Source: Phaeodactylum tricornutum CCAP 1055/1
Lineage: Eukaryota > Bacillariophyta > Bacillariophyceae > Surirellales > Neidiaceae
Direction: 5' to 3'
DNA length: 64,000 nucleotides
Assembly (NCBI RefSeq): GCF_000150955.2
Contig: NC_011671.1
Coordinates: 806,001-870,000 of the forward strand
Below the pieces are notes generated by a model. That model was not told the DNA's origin. It did not search any database and saw only the letters and a list, made by a program, of their open reading frames with translations. Each line of letters starts with the position of its first letter. Within the stretch, counting starts at the first letter, position 1. A program made the translations under genes and the position numbers. Below are positions 20,201-30,152 of this stretch, in pieces.

Positions 20201-22236
20201 CTTGCTTTCGATACCAATTGAGATGTTGGGGAAGAAGCTGAAGTGGGGCTGGCCATACGGCAGTGCGAGGCCGGCGCCTCTTTCGGAGAAGTCTTCTGGC
20301 GGGACGACGGCGAAGTCTGGGTTGGGGACACGCTTCGAACTTGCGGCTGGGACTTCGTTGGAGGAGGAGTCGGAGCAGGCAGGTCCGCCTTTTGTGCCCG
20401 GGGGCGAACCTTTACAAAGGTTTGCAGCGGCTCGGCTTGACTTGACAATATTTGGAAGCGCAAGGGTAGAAAGTAATCCGACAAGCCCGCTGGCGTGACA
20501 ATTTGTATCCCTCCTAGGATGGCCAGCTTTCCCTTATCTGCCAAATCTTGGGCGCCTTGCTGAATAACATGTCTCAACGCATTGTCGTCCGCGGCAAAGG
20601 CTGCGTACGGGAGTTCAATTGCAACACTCGTCGCTTCCGATTGTGAGGATGCCAACAAGTGTTGCCAGTATGGAAGGAGCATATGGCTATAAACGGTTTG
20701 TGCATCAGCAGGGATATCGACTGGCGTGGCGGAATGATGCTCGGGTGCGGCTAGACCGCTGACAACGTGGTGCGTGTACTCCCAAGCCTGCGTGCTCTTC
20801 CCACACGACATGACATCGCCCTGTTCATTGACGGTGACACTGGGACCGTACACAAGCAGGCAATTTTCCTCTGCTTTCGTGTGTTCCATGAGCGTTCCCC
20901 AGGCGGTCCGGTCTAGTGCTCCTGCCAAACGACCCCCGATCTGCAGGTGCGTATCGTATAGGCCCGCCAAAGTGGGTACCAGCGTACTGGCGTCCCCTTG
21001 CTCGTCGCAAAAGCACGTTGCCACCTTCGTAGTTGTCACCGGTGCCGACGACTTGGGCGACGATCGCTTGCCAAAGTATGGGTAGAGCGAGACGCGTACG
21101 GTCGAAGCGAGCTCGTCCACGGTTTGGGCACCGGCAAAGTCTTGTTGGATGCGGGACACGACCCGGGCTGCGTCGGCCGCGGATACGCGAGGCACTGGAG
21201 CTGGTGGTGAAGCTAGGCTAGACGAAACGGCCACTTTTTGTGGTGAGTGCGAAGACGCTTGCGGTTGTTGGCGTGCTCTAGGCGAAGAAGATACCGGTTG
21301 AAGGGGAGTTTCGTCCACTTCCCCCATATGACTCACAGTGGATAGTGCGGGGCTCGTCATGGCCACGTCCGGGGAAGTGTTTTTGGGCGAGGACCACAAC
21401 TGGGGAGGATGAGGGGTTGGGTCCGTCGAAAGCGCCAACAGATTTACAGGATCTTCGGGTGTTCCCGAGTGGTTTTGGCCCCACGGGGCAGCCTCCGCCG
21501 CAGGGAAAGGATCATTCAGCAAGTCGAGAGCATCCTCTTCCATAACTTGTACGTTCTCGTCTTCTTTCATTTTTTCCGGGGACAGATGTGTGTGCACGGC
21601 AGTGGCGTGTTTATCACGCGGATGAAATCCTCGTGTTGAAGGCGTGGTGAGCCCCGGTGTGTACGGACCCCGACTCGAGCCTGTAATGGTGGTGTGCGGG
21701 GTGGCTCCACCCGGTCCGGGACTCGTTCCTGCCAACGCCATTTGTTTGGCTTGCGAATCCGTCAAATCCCGCGTCGGATTGGGAGGCGGCGAGCGCGTGA
21801 GCTCCGGACTCAGGAACGTCTCGGGCGATTGTCGTAAAGACGGTTGCCGGTATCGCGCCATGACTTGCTGTTGGAGGCGAATGTCGTGATCGTCTTCGCG
21901 CGGGGCTCCGTGTTCCAGCGGCGCGTCTTCCATTTCGTCGTCGAATCCGGTAGACACGGCTCCGTCTACTTGTAGAAAACTGCGTCGCGTCGAGTGGAGG
22001 GTATGTCGGGCCTGCTCCACGAACGAGGCTAGCTCCGGAGGTACGTAGTCCGCGTGAAGTTCGTCGTCGTCGTCTTCGTCGTCCTCGAGGGTGCCTTTAG
22101 CTGCCACCGGTACGAGATTGTTGTCGTTAACCTCACAGTCGGATTGTTGATGCTCCGCGTCTTCCGTCGGAAAGTCGTCCGGATGTGTACGCGTGGGTGA
22201 CGGCGGAGCTACGTGCAACGACGGACTCCTCCACAT
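17269..22236 (-). CDS. TPX2-like microtubule-associated protein with repeat arrays
   Basis: No ATG precedes 22236 in an open frame that extends to about 22410, so this start is chosen; it gives 1,655 residues. The N-terminal quarter is acidic and disordered. A globular region of about 260 residues (near 360-620) is of unknown family. A middle section carries about six copies of a short motif like 'SRLLQGTTASRAR'. Then come four copies of a motif like 'LTIPRAPKFATTARYG', spaced 45-60 residues apart. The C-terminal third has TPX2-type elements: FKARPMPVF, PFVLESSVRHEAHQR followed by a charged coiled coil, FKAR again, PFQLESLSRHQTF and FKAKRVP. TPX2 proteins activate Aurora kinase and nucleate spindle microtubules; that role is inferred. 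It is about twice the length of animal TPX2. Confidence 0.7.
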   Translation of the reverse strand: MWRSPSLHVAPPSPTRTHPDDFPTEDAEHQQSDCEVNDNNLVPVAAKGTLEDDEDDDDELHADYVPPELASFVEQARHTLHSTRRSFLQVDGAVSTGFDDEMEDAPLEHGAPREDDHDIRLQQQVMARYRQPSLRQSPETFLSPELTRSPPPNPTRDLTDSQAKQMALAGTSPGPGGATPHTTITGSSRGPYTPGLTTPSTRGFHPRDKHATAVHTHLSPEKMKEDENVQVMEEDALDLLNDPFPAAEAAPWGQNHSGTPEDPVNLLALSTDPTPHPPQLWSSPKNTSPDVAMTSPALSTVSHMGEVDETPLQPVSSSPRARQQPQASSHSPQKVAVSSSLASPPAPVPRVSAADAARVVSRIQQDFAGAQTVDELASTVRVSLYPYFGKRSSPKSSAPVTTTKVATCFCDEQGDASTLVPTLAGLYDTHLQIGGRLAGALDRTAWGTLMEHTKAEENCLLVYGPSVTVNEQGDVMSCGKSTQAWEYTHHVVSGLAAPEHHSATPVDIPADAQTVYSHMLLPYWQHLLASSQSEATSVAIELPYAAFAADDNALRHVIQQGAQDLADKGKLAILGGIQIVTPAGLSDYFLPLRFQILSSQAEPLQTFVKVRPRAQKADLPAPTPPPTKSQPQVRSVSPTQTSPSSRQKTSPKEAPASHCRMASPTSASSPTSQLVSKARKSPQSGENSDSQPRRSPGVSSRLLQGTTASRARQEAASKTPSTPSFSSRLTQRANASRAQRSTVSPNAQNRLLQGTASSRSKAKRPMHNATETEVMQSSADAADYVASVQVDPSGRSNPSPPTGNAADLVFRETRGSPKTNTVQPSPHLQPPSTVVLSPPAPVYSPPTTDIHVPSSAARQAAEAAACLQHQRDAASSRFMQATEVSSKRNIPSAESTDRLVSGAAMASSRNYVQPRASRLSEPLGRQKPAVSTRLLKSTAASHARHINEANGTARDRIRQRMQAHQRMQQPEAPPVKKTPRVSAAEGVAKARERVRQRQLQQQQAADKENGSRRNSGVPRARLSIDIQKSARQPSTIPKTPNFATNARYGRRSVVRSVEEPTSAQQLSSFGKGLREEKSLPPRTTGSGRPPLTVPKAPKFATTARHGEKEITRVKDTTLAQSSETHMKGLRDDTSIGSTSSTKRHGLTIPQAPHFATNDRYGERISTPGGSKEHRSSHPTEFFTKGLRESTPFSNEKHEPKLTIPRAPKFHKTTVRELPQSTADKEQAMIDYVKSHPYRAKPIQTHANAGTKKTSHKLANRKSTMPIPFSFRSEQRAVSSKPSTGSPNREEDLKELNKKFKARPMPVFVQPIEASKPARVYTSPEPFEFSIDKRIHKEKKNLVVNVDEEELAKQFRARPSPKSTWEAPAPKLKSPTESSTNASSPTSGTLPQFATAQQSARREAAAKASRARSEKLSLERELQAKERQARIHNLAMKQVQALRKIPSPPSKPFVLESSVRHEAHQRQQEEKLRQEEERRHKERLFKARAFKSLPPPDATPLRQHKHTTPQPFQLESLSRHQTFTDERSKSLQAAEEEQRRLSTFKAKRVPASTYTPPQRSPRAPSASPTSSVSPPNLESTKRALVRKAYDEEVERKRLAREAIERATAERRETEEEEELQERRRLPVSQGGMIPTATTIRAGFWDNASPNDVVSED

Positions 22237-24209
22237 GGGGGGTGACTTTGGGGAATGGGGTTCCTCGAAACGACTGTAGTCGTCCGTGAGCGACGAGACA
22301 GAGACGAGTGGCACAGACGCAATACGCACCACAGGTAGAGTCGCGTCTCCAAAGTGCGAAACGTTGCAATGCTTGAGGCTCGGGACTCGCTCTTTTGGCT
22401 GTGTTGCCGCTGCCCAAAATATCCACAGTCAGTGGTAGGTCACAAATCTGTAAGCTCGCACTACTACTGATGTCCAAAGCGAACAATACTGTCGGTAAAA
22501 GCACGACGGTGAATCTGTTGAGTCACTCACTGATGTAAGAACAAGTGGACGACAATTGGTAGTAGTTTCGGTAGCGAAAGCAACGGGACGCACTCGGGTT
22601 TTGGCAGCACTCTTTTCAGCTATCGAGCTACCTACCGGTATCTGTGGGCATCCGATCTCGGCGTCTTTGGGATCTTCTACGCGGCACTCGGTCTACGATA
22701 CCGGATCCCTACCATGCATTCCCCCAAGACGCGGGCCTACTCGGTAGGAAGTGTCTGCGCGTTACTTTTGCAGGGTTGCGTCGCGCACGCGTGCGCAAGC
22801 AAGCCAAATTTGGGGACACACAATGTCCTATTCCTAGGTCCCTCTCCCGTGCGATGTCGTTGCGGTGCGCGCCAAGAATAACGGAGAGGAGGACGGTACC
22901 CAACGTCCGTCGGTCGCGCCTGGATGACGACCACGAAACAATCCGGACCCGGACCGTCAAACCGGGAACGACAAAGCTCCGGTGCCGGAACGTAGTCTCT
23001 ACTCTAGAAAAAAAAAACCGTCTTGTTCGCCAAGGAATGACAACCATCCGGCGCGGCTACCGGGTACCGTGTGCCCTGCTGAAACTTCATCTCCCGACCC
23101 CGCCAATATATAAAGTCGAAACAGAGCTTTTCCAGCAGCAAAAAGGTCCACGAGAGTCCAACAGAGCTTCCCGGGTACTTTCACATACGTCTGCGGTTCA
23201 ACTTTCGTTTCGAACTTCTACTTCCATATATATTAACTAAGGTCCATGTTGAAACATCGAACGTAAGCTACCAAATTATATTAATATAGACCACTGCGGG
23301 GCTTGCCCACTTGGACCTGTTATTGACAAAGAGGCGCAATCCGTCTGCGAAACGTATCCTTTGGAAACAATCACAAGTGAGGGGTTTGCTTTTTTTTGCC
23401 TCGAGGCTCTATAATCCCAATTCACATCGGAAGCTGTCCACCGTTCGGCTGCTCCGTATGAAGGTTGCGTGAGTACCGCTTTGCTTGCCTTGGACCTGAA
23501 CCTCAGCAGCGCCAAGGAGGCCAAAGATTGTATTCAATCTCCGTCTGAACAAGTACAAAGCATTTACTGCGGGACAGGAAACGCTGTCGGCTGGCGCCGA
23601 GCGCTTGTTGAAATACTCATCGCAGAATGGCAGCATCTTTGTCGGAGCCAGCGGGGTGCCGCCCGAAACTTGTTGGATGTGAGCCCGGACCGAGTGGCAT
23701 TTATAAAGATATCCACGTCCGCAAACATATAAGCACCGTGAGCGGCATCGGGTGCGCCTGTCGTTAAGGGGGCGACGGTACCTGCGGTAGCTGAAACAAT
23801 CGCAAAGTTGTTCCCGATAATTTCAGCGCACTTTCCTTAAATTCCACCCGAGTCGATCATGGTAAGGGCCTTACGTGAGCAAAGAAAGCATCGACACGGA
23901 GTTTCGTTTGTGTGGCATTTTGTGTGATTTCGTGGAGACCGGATAAGGCGGCTCGGCCCGCGCAAGTCTTGAGTCATGGTATCCATGTAAGAGAAGACTT
24001 TCCTACCAGACATTACTTGTTTAAGTATGAAACACATACGCGATCGAGTCACGAAAAGGATCTTTTGCCGAGATTATTGGCGATGACCCGAAATCCACAA
24101 ATGTGCGCAAGTCTCCACACCCCAACGACTCTTTGAAGTCTTCGTCGATAAAAATTCTTCCCAATACTCCTATTGGTATAATATCTTTTCGGGCATCATC
24201 AGCGTCACC
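22237..24209. other. Gene-poor region, the largest gap in the window
   Basis: About 2 kb separates the TPX2-like gene (minus) from the pyrophosphorylase-like gene (plus). The left 200 bp is the ATG-free leader of the TPX2-like gene. A TATATAAA element lies at 23107-23114 on the plus strand, over 1 kb before the next recognised gene. An ATG at 23246 is followed 17 bp later by a GTAAGC donor-like site, and an ATG-less open frame runs from about 23418 to 23732. These could belong to an unrecognised spliced gene, but no family is recognisable. Open stretches near 22644-23240 have biased composition and look accidental. Confidence 0.4.
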
Positions 24210-25951
24210 ATGTCTACTACCACTACTGATGCTTTGAATGCGGCGGTCGCCGCCATGAATCAAGGCCGCGTTTTTGACGTGACGATTGTCTGCACCACGG
24301 ACGATCACCAAGCCGCCTATTGGATGGACCGTTTGGCGGCGGGCGTGTGTCGTCGCCCGGATCAATCCGCCACTTCCGCCAGCAATCCCTACCCCATGGT
24401 CTTGGCCGTCAGCGAAGACTGGAACGCCCCAGGAGGCGCCGGTAACGGACTCGGAACACTCTACGCTTTTGAAAAGGCCAACGCCCTGGCGCAGCAACAC
24501 TACAGCGTCAATTTGGCTGGAGCTCTGGCCGCCGGGGAGATCTCGGCCGCGCTCTATCATACGGCTGGGAAAGGGACCCGACTTGCACCCTTACCGGCTT
24601 CGGAAAACAACAACAAACCTGGTGTGGTACGTGCCGAGAATGTTGACGATAGGTTGGCTACTTTCCCAGCCAATCTCATTTTTTTCTCATCCTCGTCGTC
24701 GCTCGTAATTCTTATCCACAGAAACTACCCTTTGGATTGCAACTTAGCGACGGATCCTACCAGCCTTTGACTGTCCTAGAGGCCGTCGTTAAGCAAACCG
24801 GTATTTACGCAAAGGCCCGTAAAGGTCGTCTTTCCGTTTACTGGGGTGACCAGGTCTTTTTGCCTTCTCAGCCATTTGACTCGGCGCCTACCCACCACAT
24901 CGATATTATGTGCACCTTGCTCGGTGATCAGGCACCGACGGCGGAAGAGTGGACCGCTCAGGGCTTGGAAAAGTACGGCGTCATCGCTTGCATTCAAACA
25001 GCCGAAAATCGAGTTGACGCTGCCCAAGTGGAAAAGGTTTCCCACGCCACGGCCACCGCCATGCTCGACAAGCTCGGAAAAATTCGACAAGTTGGTCCCT
25101 CCCTGGGTAGTTTCTCCGTTAGTGCCATGATTTTGCAAGCGCTCTGCGCGGAATTCACCCCTGAGCTGGCGGAGAAAACCGGCAAACTCGACACGGATCC
25201 CCATTTTTGGATGCCCCTCACCTTGTCCTCCGAAGACTACCTCGCGTTGATGGAGCAAAAGGGTACAGACAACGTCACTGCCAAGGCTCATTATGACCGC
25301 ATGGCCGCCATGAAGGACAAACTGGACTTGGGCGACAAGATGGGGCTCTTTGGCGCCGTGGATGTTGGCAAAGACGCGTGTTGGTGGGACTACGGACTCG
25401 TCAAGCTGTATTCCAAAAATACACTCGTTTTGTTGGAAGACTCGCCGTCGGCCACGCTACTCAAAAAGTTTTTGGGATTGGCTCCAGATGCCCACGTTAT
25501 TGATTCCACCGTACGCGAAGAAGTCGCGTTGGACGCGAATTCCTTTGTCTTTGGCAGTAAGGTGGCTGCCGGGTCGATTCAAAACTCCCTTCTTGCCTCC
25601 TCACAAGCGGCAGAGATTACCGCCGATGGGGCTATTATTGTCAATTGCGTGGCTCGTAAGATTACGGCTGGTCCGGGTGCGATTCTGTACAATATAATGG
25701 ACCAATCGGAAGCGGGTATTGTGGCCGGCGCGGGAGATATTCAAGTCGCCGTTACGGACGAGACGGGCCACGCTAAAATTCTCAAATCCCGAATGGATGT
25801 GGATGGAGGTCAAGCCTGGAAGATCCAGTTGCCCCAGAACGATGTTACCTTTGAACAGGTACACCAGCAGAACCAGAACGCCAATATCCAGGTGATTCAG
25901 GCGCTTCGACAGGCCAAGTTTGAGGAAATTGCCCAGACCTTGGAATTTTAG
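24210..25951 (+). CDS. Sugar-nucleotide pyrophosphorylase-like enzyme (two exons)
   Basis: Exon 1 is 24210-24626 and exon 2 is 24722-25951. The intron, 24627-24721 (95 bp), opens GTACGT and closes with a pyrimidine-rich TTATCCACAG. Both ends are phase 0, and the 548-residue product reads across the join as NNNKPGV-KLPFGLQLSDG. The nucleotide-binding loop is YHTAGKGTRLAPLP, a nucleotidyltransferase (GT-A fold) signature in which the Lys and Arg contact the NTP, preceded by a Gly-rich GGAGNGLGTLYAFEKA. Metal-ligand candidates are in VYWGDQVFL. The C-terminal third has regularly spaced hydrophobic residues (DGAIIVNCVARKITAGPG), suggesting a beta-helix. It probably makes an NDP-sugar from NTP and a sugar phosphate. 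Which sugar is unknown, and I do not assign it to classical UGPase. Confidence 0.7.
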
Positions 25952-26028
25952 GACAGAGCAGCGAATCGTTTGATACTATTTGAACACGCCTTAAATACTT
26001 CTACTTTATGATTAGTAGAGTACCACCG

Positions 26029-27456
26029 TTATGAATCGTCATCCGTTCTTCGTACAAAGAAGGCCAACGTCTCAATGGCATCACTTCCAGGAAACAGAAT
26101 GTGTCCTTCAGCGTGCAAAACTTCCCACTGCCCGTGCTGAACTAAATATTTGCAATCTCTTTGAAAGGCATCAAAGCCGCAGCTTACGTACACGAGTATT
26201 TGTGGCCGGGTAACTTCAGCCATAGCGCCAAGTACAACGTCGTCCAATCCTTTGCGCGGAGGATCCACCACAATCCAGTCCGCCTCGTTTAATACTCCTG
26301 AATTTACCATTTCGGTAGCGTTAAGAGATTTGTACGAAACGCTACCGTCAGACACTTTCATTTGACGCACTGTCTCTTCAAAACAAGCCTTATTGTGGGG
26401 ATTTTCGTCCGACGAAACGAGGGATCTACACAAATCAGCAACATGCAAGCCGAGCGTTCCCACACCCCCATACAGTTCGACGCACGCGGGTGGGGCTGCC
26501 GAAAGGGACGCCCTTTCCTGCAGCACGTTTCGGATCTTTCGAATGATTCCCGTGAAGGCATCCAGGTTGGCTTGGCGAAACACATTTGGAGGGAATTGTA
26601 AGGGAATTTTCAAATCATCAATTGCAAGGTTTTCCACAATACTTTTGGGGCCGTGGCGATGTTCCCATCGGCCAGTGTGATTGAAGATGGCATTGTCGTG
26701 TTTCCAAGCCGCGTTGTAATGTACCCACAGCGAATGCAGAGTGAGTGAAGATTCTCCTTTGCTAGAGGTACCTTGTTGGATGAGCTTTTTACACAATCGA
26801 TCGAGAGCCTCGGATTCTTCCTTGTTGGTCGTCGCATCTGCTGGTTGATCGGTAAATTTCCAAACCAACGTCAATTGCACCGATCCCGTGGCGCGCTCCA
26901 CATTGATTGCCACGTGCCGCAAATTTCCGGTACCGGTAACTTCGTCGAACGCCCGGATGCCGCTCCGACGGGCGGTCTCTTGCAAAACGTCGACCGTGCA
27001 ATTAACGGAGGGGTGATGCGCCGGGCAATCGGGGACGGCCACAAGGTTATGTGAGCCGGGTGCAAACAAGCCAACCGTTAATTCGTTGTTGACATTGCGG
27101 ACTGCGAGTTTAGCTACCGTCCGCCAAGCTTTGGCAGGCCCGCAGAACACGGTAAAATTGGGAACGTTTTGCTGGGCAAAGAAGTGTACGGCCTTTTGGA
27201 CTAACGGGGCTTTGCGAGGATTCTTGACGTACAGTAGCGACGGATCGATGTTCATGGAACTAACGGCTTCTACGGATTCACTTTCGGTTTGTCGGTACCC
27301 CGACTTTTCCTTCTTTTTCGCCCGTCGTTTGCGTTCGTTACGGAGCTGCGTGGATGTTTTGAAGCCTTTCTCGCCCGGTTTGGGGATCACCTTCTTGGAT
27401 TGCTTCCGTACCTGCTTACGTTTGTTCTGGCTTTCCTTACATTTGGCCTTTCCCAT
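26029..27456 (-). CDS. TrmA-type RNA (uracil-5-)-methyltransferase
   Basis: This is a single-exon protein of 475 residues with class I SAM-dependent RNA m5U methyltransferase motifs. The SAM-binding motif is ELYGGVGTLGLHVADLC, the motif-IV region is DWIVVDPPRKGLDDVV, and the catalytic-Cys strand is ILVYVSCGFDAFQRD (SCG where SCN is common). The C-terminal general-base region is FPGSDAIETLAFFVRR, with the Glu. The N-terminus is extremely Lys/Arg-rich for about 50 residues (QKRKQ- and KRRAKKKEK-like runs), suggesting nucleolar or RNA association. The likely target is the T-loop uridine of tRNA (m5U54) or an rRNA uridine. The ATG at 27456 is the first in frame. Confidence 0.85.
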   Translation of the reverse strand: MGKAKCKESQNKRKQVRKQSKKVIPKPGEKGFKTSTQLRNERKRRAKKKEKSGYRQTESESVEAVSSMNIDPSLLYVKNPRKAPLVQKAVHFFAQQNVPNFTVFCGPAKAWRTVAKLAVRNVNNELTVGLFAPGSHNLVAVPDCPAHHPSVNCTVDVLQETARRSGIRAFDEVTGTGNLRHVAINVERATGSVQLTLVWKFTDQPADATTNKEESEALDRLCKKLIQQGTSSKGESSLTLHSLWVHYNAAWKHDNAIFNHTGRWEHRHGPKSIVENLAIDDLKIPLQFPPNVFRQANLDAFTGIIRKIRNVLQERASLSAAPPACVELYGGVGTLGLHVADLCRSLVSSDENPHNKACFEETVRQMKVSDGSVSYKSLNATEMVNSGVLNEADWIVVDPPRKGLDDVVLGAMAEVTRPQILVYVSCGFDAFQRDCKYLVQHGQWEVLHAEGHILFPGSDAIETLAFFVRRTDDDS

Positions 27457-28039
27457 TATACTTTAGTGCGATAAACGAGTAGCTCTACTATTCATTAGAC
27501 TATGGTTCTCGCCATTGTCCTATCGGGGTAAGCAACTCGAGATGATGCCATACAAAGCGGTTTTCGATTTGTTCTTTGTTTTCCTTGGTGATGGAGTGCT
27601 GTGAGTTTTCGCGCTCCCTGGTGTCTGTCCGTTTCCCATCGTTCTCACTTTTCATTCCCGGATGATAAGGAGTACCTATTGGAACATAGAAATTTGAAAA
27701 TATAGGTAAGTCGTAAGACTACCTGTAGTAGTCTTGCGCGCCAGCTAGGTACTTCGTTGTGTCTGACCAAGAGACAAAACCAACCCCGGAGACTAAATTG
27801 AAGGCGTATCTTCGGGGCTCTTGACATCGGCGGAATCTTGCTTTTCGAAGTGATCCCTCGTGAGCGTTCCCGTTCACGTAGAACACCTGTAGACTTACTA
27901 CTTGGAAAACGAGCTTGCAGGTCGGTTGGTTCGGTGCCTCTCGAATGCCATGACGTGTTGGGCGACGGAAGCCCCCGATCTTTCCGCTCTCAACATCCAT
28001 ACTTTCCAGTGTCAGCGTTTGTAAACGAATACCATCACC
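27457..28039. other. Divergent promoter region, methyltransferase and cytochrome c6
   Basis: This 583-bp spacer lies between divergent genes. No open frame with family resemblance was found. It must contain the promoter of the cytochrome c6 gene, but I cannot point to a specific element. Confidence 0.5.
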
Positions 28040-28721
28040 ATGAAGCTCGCAGTTATCGCAACTCTTCTCGCCACTGCCTCGGCATTCTCCATCCAGGCTG
28101 AATTCAGTAAGGTAGGCATAGAACCATTGTAAACCAACGCGATATAGACATTTCCACGATTGCCAACCGATGTGATGCCGGTGGAGTACCGGGGCATCTT
28201 CAACCGTGCTCGCGTGAAGACCCGTGCTTGGCACGCATCGCATGTGGGACACTCTCGGATGTAGTCGTGTTTGGTACCGGATTCCGATTTCCGGACAGAT
28301 TCGGAAGAATGCCTCGACACTTTGCATCCTCATGGTCGATCAACCAATCCCAGCCACAGCTCACACTGATTTTTTTACGATTGATCCACAGGTCGCCAAG
28401 GGTGCCGCCGCCGTCGGTGTTGGTGCCGTAATTGCCGCCGCCCCGGCACTGGCTGGGGACGTCGGTGCTGGTGAGCAAATCTTCAACGCCAACTGCGCTG
28501 CCTGCCACGCCGGTGGACAGAACGTCATTATGCCGGAAAAGACCCTCGAGAAGGAAGCCCTTGATCAATACCTTGCCGGCGGACGTTCCGAGAAAGCCAT
28601 TATCTCCCAGGTCACCGGAGGAAAGAACGCCATGCCTGCATTTGGCGGACGTCTATCGGACGAAGAAATTGCCAATGTTGCCGCCTACGTTCTTGCCTCG
28701 GCTGAAGCCGGATGGGAGTAA
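28040..28721 (+). CDS. petJ: Cytochrome c6 precursor (two exons)
   Basis: Cytochrome c6 carries electrons from cytochrome b6f to photosystem I in the thylakoid lumen. Exon 1 is 28040-28111, an intron of 280 bp (28112-28391) opens GTAGGC and closes with TGATCCACAG, and exon 2 is 28392-28721; total 133 residues. The precursor is tripartite. An ER-type signal ([16 protein letters not shown]) ends in the diatom ASA-F plastid-entry motif, and a lumen-targeting signal ends in AAPALA before GDVGAG. The mature domain is about 87 residues, with the haem motif CAACH and the axial Met in [10 protein letters not shown] stronger-looking donor GTAAGG five bases upstream would break the frame, so it was not used. 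Iron-dependent use of c6 is expected of the family but not shown here. Confidence 0.95.
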
Positions 28722-29035
28722 AGAGTCGGGCTGTGCTACTATTTTCCTAACGTATAGACCATCTTTGATCCTTGGCTACTTCGTTATAATAGTTCAAGTA
28801 TTAGGTGTTAGTGATCCGAACTTTACAGTGGTGCGATGTGTGGTCTTCTAGTTATTTACATAAAGCATTGTTGAGTCCAATGATAAAATATGGGATCAAT
28901 CCGAGGATTCTCGGTATCCATATAGCTAGGATTAGAATATCATTCCGTCCCTGCCTCAGATGCATCTTCAAGAGCACACTACTGGTTTTCTGCACGCGGG
29001 AAACTCGTCTTTGTCGAACGCAGTCCCTCCCGTCT
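28722..29035. other. Convergent intergenic region, cytochrome c6 and oxygenase
   Basis: These 314 bp hold the 3' ends of two convergent genes. Nothing else was recognised. Confidence 0.5.
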
Positions 29036-30152
29036 TTACAACACTTTGTAAAAGATCACGAGTGCCCAACGCGTTCCCTTAGTAATCGGATCTGCTTGAT
29101 GCCAAACGGCTCTACGAATCATGGACAATGAGTCAGAAAAACAGACCACAGTGTTGAAACCTTGTGAAGTCGGCGAAAGATAACGTTTTCTTGCTGTCTC
29201 GTCGGAGCTAAAGGTTCCGCACGTACGTACCGATCAATAAAGGCTAGATCACCGGAACGCGTGTCGTAGTGGATTTCGCGAGGCTGGGTCGACGCATCCT
29301 GCGTACTATTTGCATTATTTTTGCCGTCCCAAAAGGTGAGACCCCCACCGACAAAGGTGTTTACCTCTTCCGGCGCCGACCATTTGTCGATGGGCAAGGC
29401 CAGCACGACGGATCCGTCCACCTTCCCCGCACCGTCGACGTGCTACGAGTGTCCGCACAAGTCATCAAGAGATTGGGAGAAATATTTTACAGAGAAGCGA
29501 GTGAAAAGAAAGTGAGCAGTATCCACACGTGTCGTGCGCTAACGATTTAAGGACAGCACGTTACCTTGAGCAAGGCTTGTTCGCCTGGATTGGGTGTGTA
29601 ACGTGTAACGAAAGTCATGAGTCGGTAGCAACTTTGCATAGATGGGGCATTTTCTGCCACCGAGCTGGTCCATCGCCTAGCCCGGGCGTTGCAAGCGTGT
29701 TGTTGTCGGTACCAGTGGAGAAACAAATCATTGCACGTGTTGAGCACTGGTCGGAACAGTTCCAATAGAGTTTCGTTGGGCGTTGTACAAGGAATTCCTC
29801 CTTCCATCACTTCAAGGTAGCACGATATTTTCCAATTGGTCACGTTGGCGACACCACCATTGTAGGTCACCGTTTGAGGGTCGAACGATTGGAGCAAGTC
29901 CGGGAAGAGACTGTCCAAATACGCTGCGTTGATGGCTTGAGGGATAACCAAATGACGGAGCTTGGCAAGTTTGTGACGAACTACCTGCTTATTGATTTCT
30001 GCCTTCACATTTTCTCTCAGAAAGGAAGCTGAATCGTGCTGGAGCTGTTTTCGTGGAACAGCAGCAACAGGTGACGACGCTTCGCCGTCGACGGCGTCGC
30101 TATTCGTCGAGGAGCTTATGCTCGTGGTGTTCCTGTTGGCGTCGGCATTCAT
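29036..30152 (-). CDS. 2-oxoglutarate/Fe(II)-dependent oxygenase (three exons)
   Basis: Rebuilt exons are 30152-29565, 29442-29231 and 29111-29036, giving 291 residues. Intron 1 (122 bp) runs from GTAACG to CTCGTAG; intron 2 (119 bp) runs from GTACGT to TTCGTAG. The phases match at both joins. Splicing assembles a complete active site that no single open frame shows. RYTPNPGEQALLK joins HVDGAGKVDGSVV, giving the HxD iron ligands. TFVGGGLTFWDG follows. GDLAFIDR joins AVWHQADPITKGTRWALVIF, giving the distal His and the 2OG-binding Arg. The layout is that of a prolyl/lysyl-hydroxylase-like double-stranded beta-helix with a helical N-terminal part. The substrate is unknown. No signal peptide is evident (N-terminus Ser/Asn-rich). 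Confidence 0.8.

Noticed and set aside
22644-23240. 198-codon plus-strand frame in the gene-poor gap
   Set aside because: Its composition is Arg/Thr-rich with no domain and it overlaps several other open frames; it is probably accidental.
28107-28112. Alternative donor GTAAGG in cytochrome c6 exon 1
   Set aside because: It is closer to consensus than the one used, but it would put exon 2 out of frame and destroy the conserved second signal peptide.
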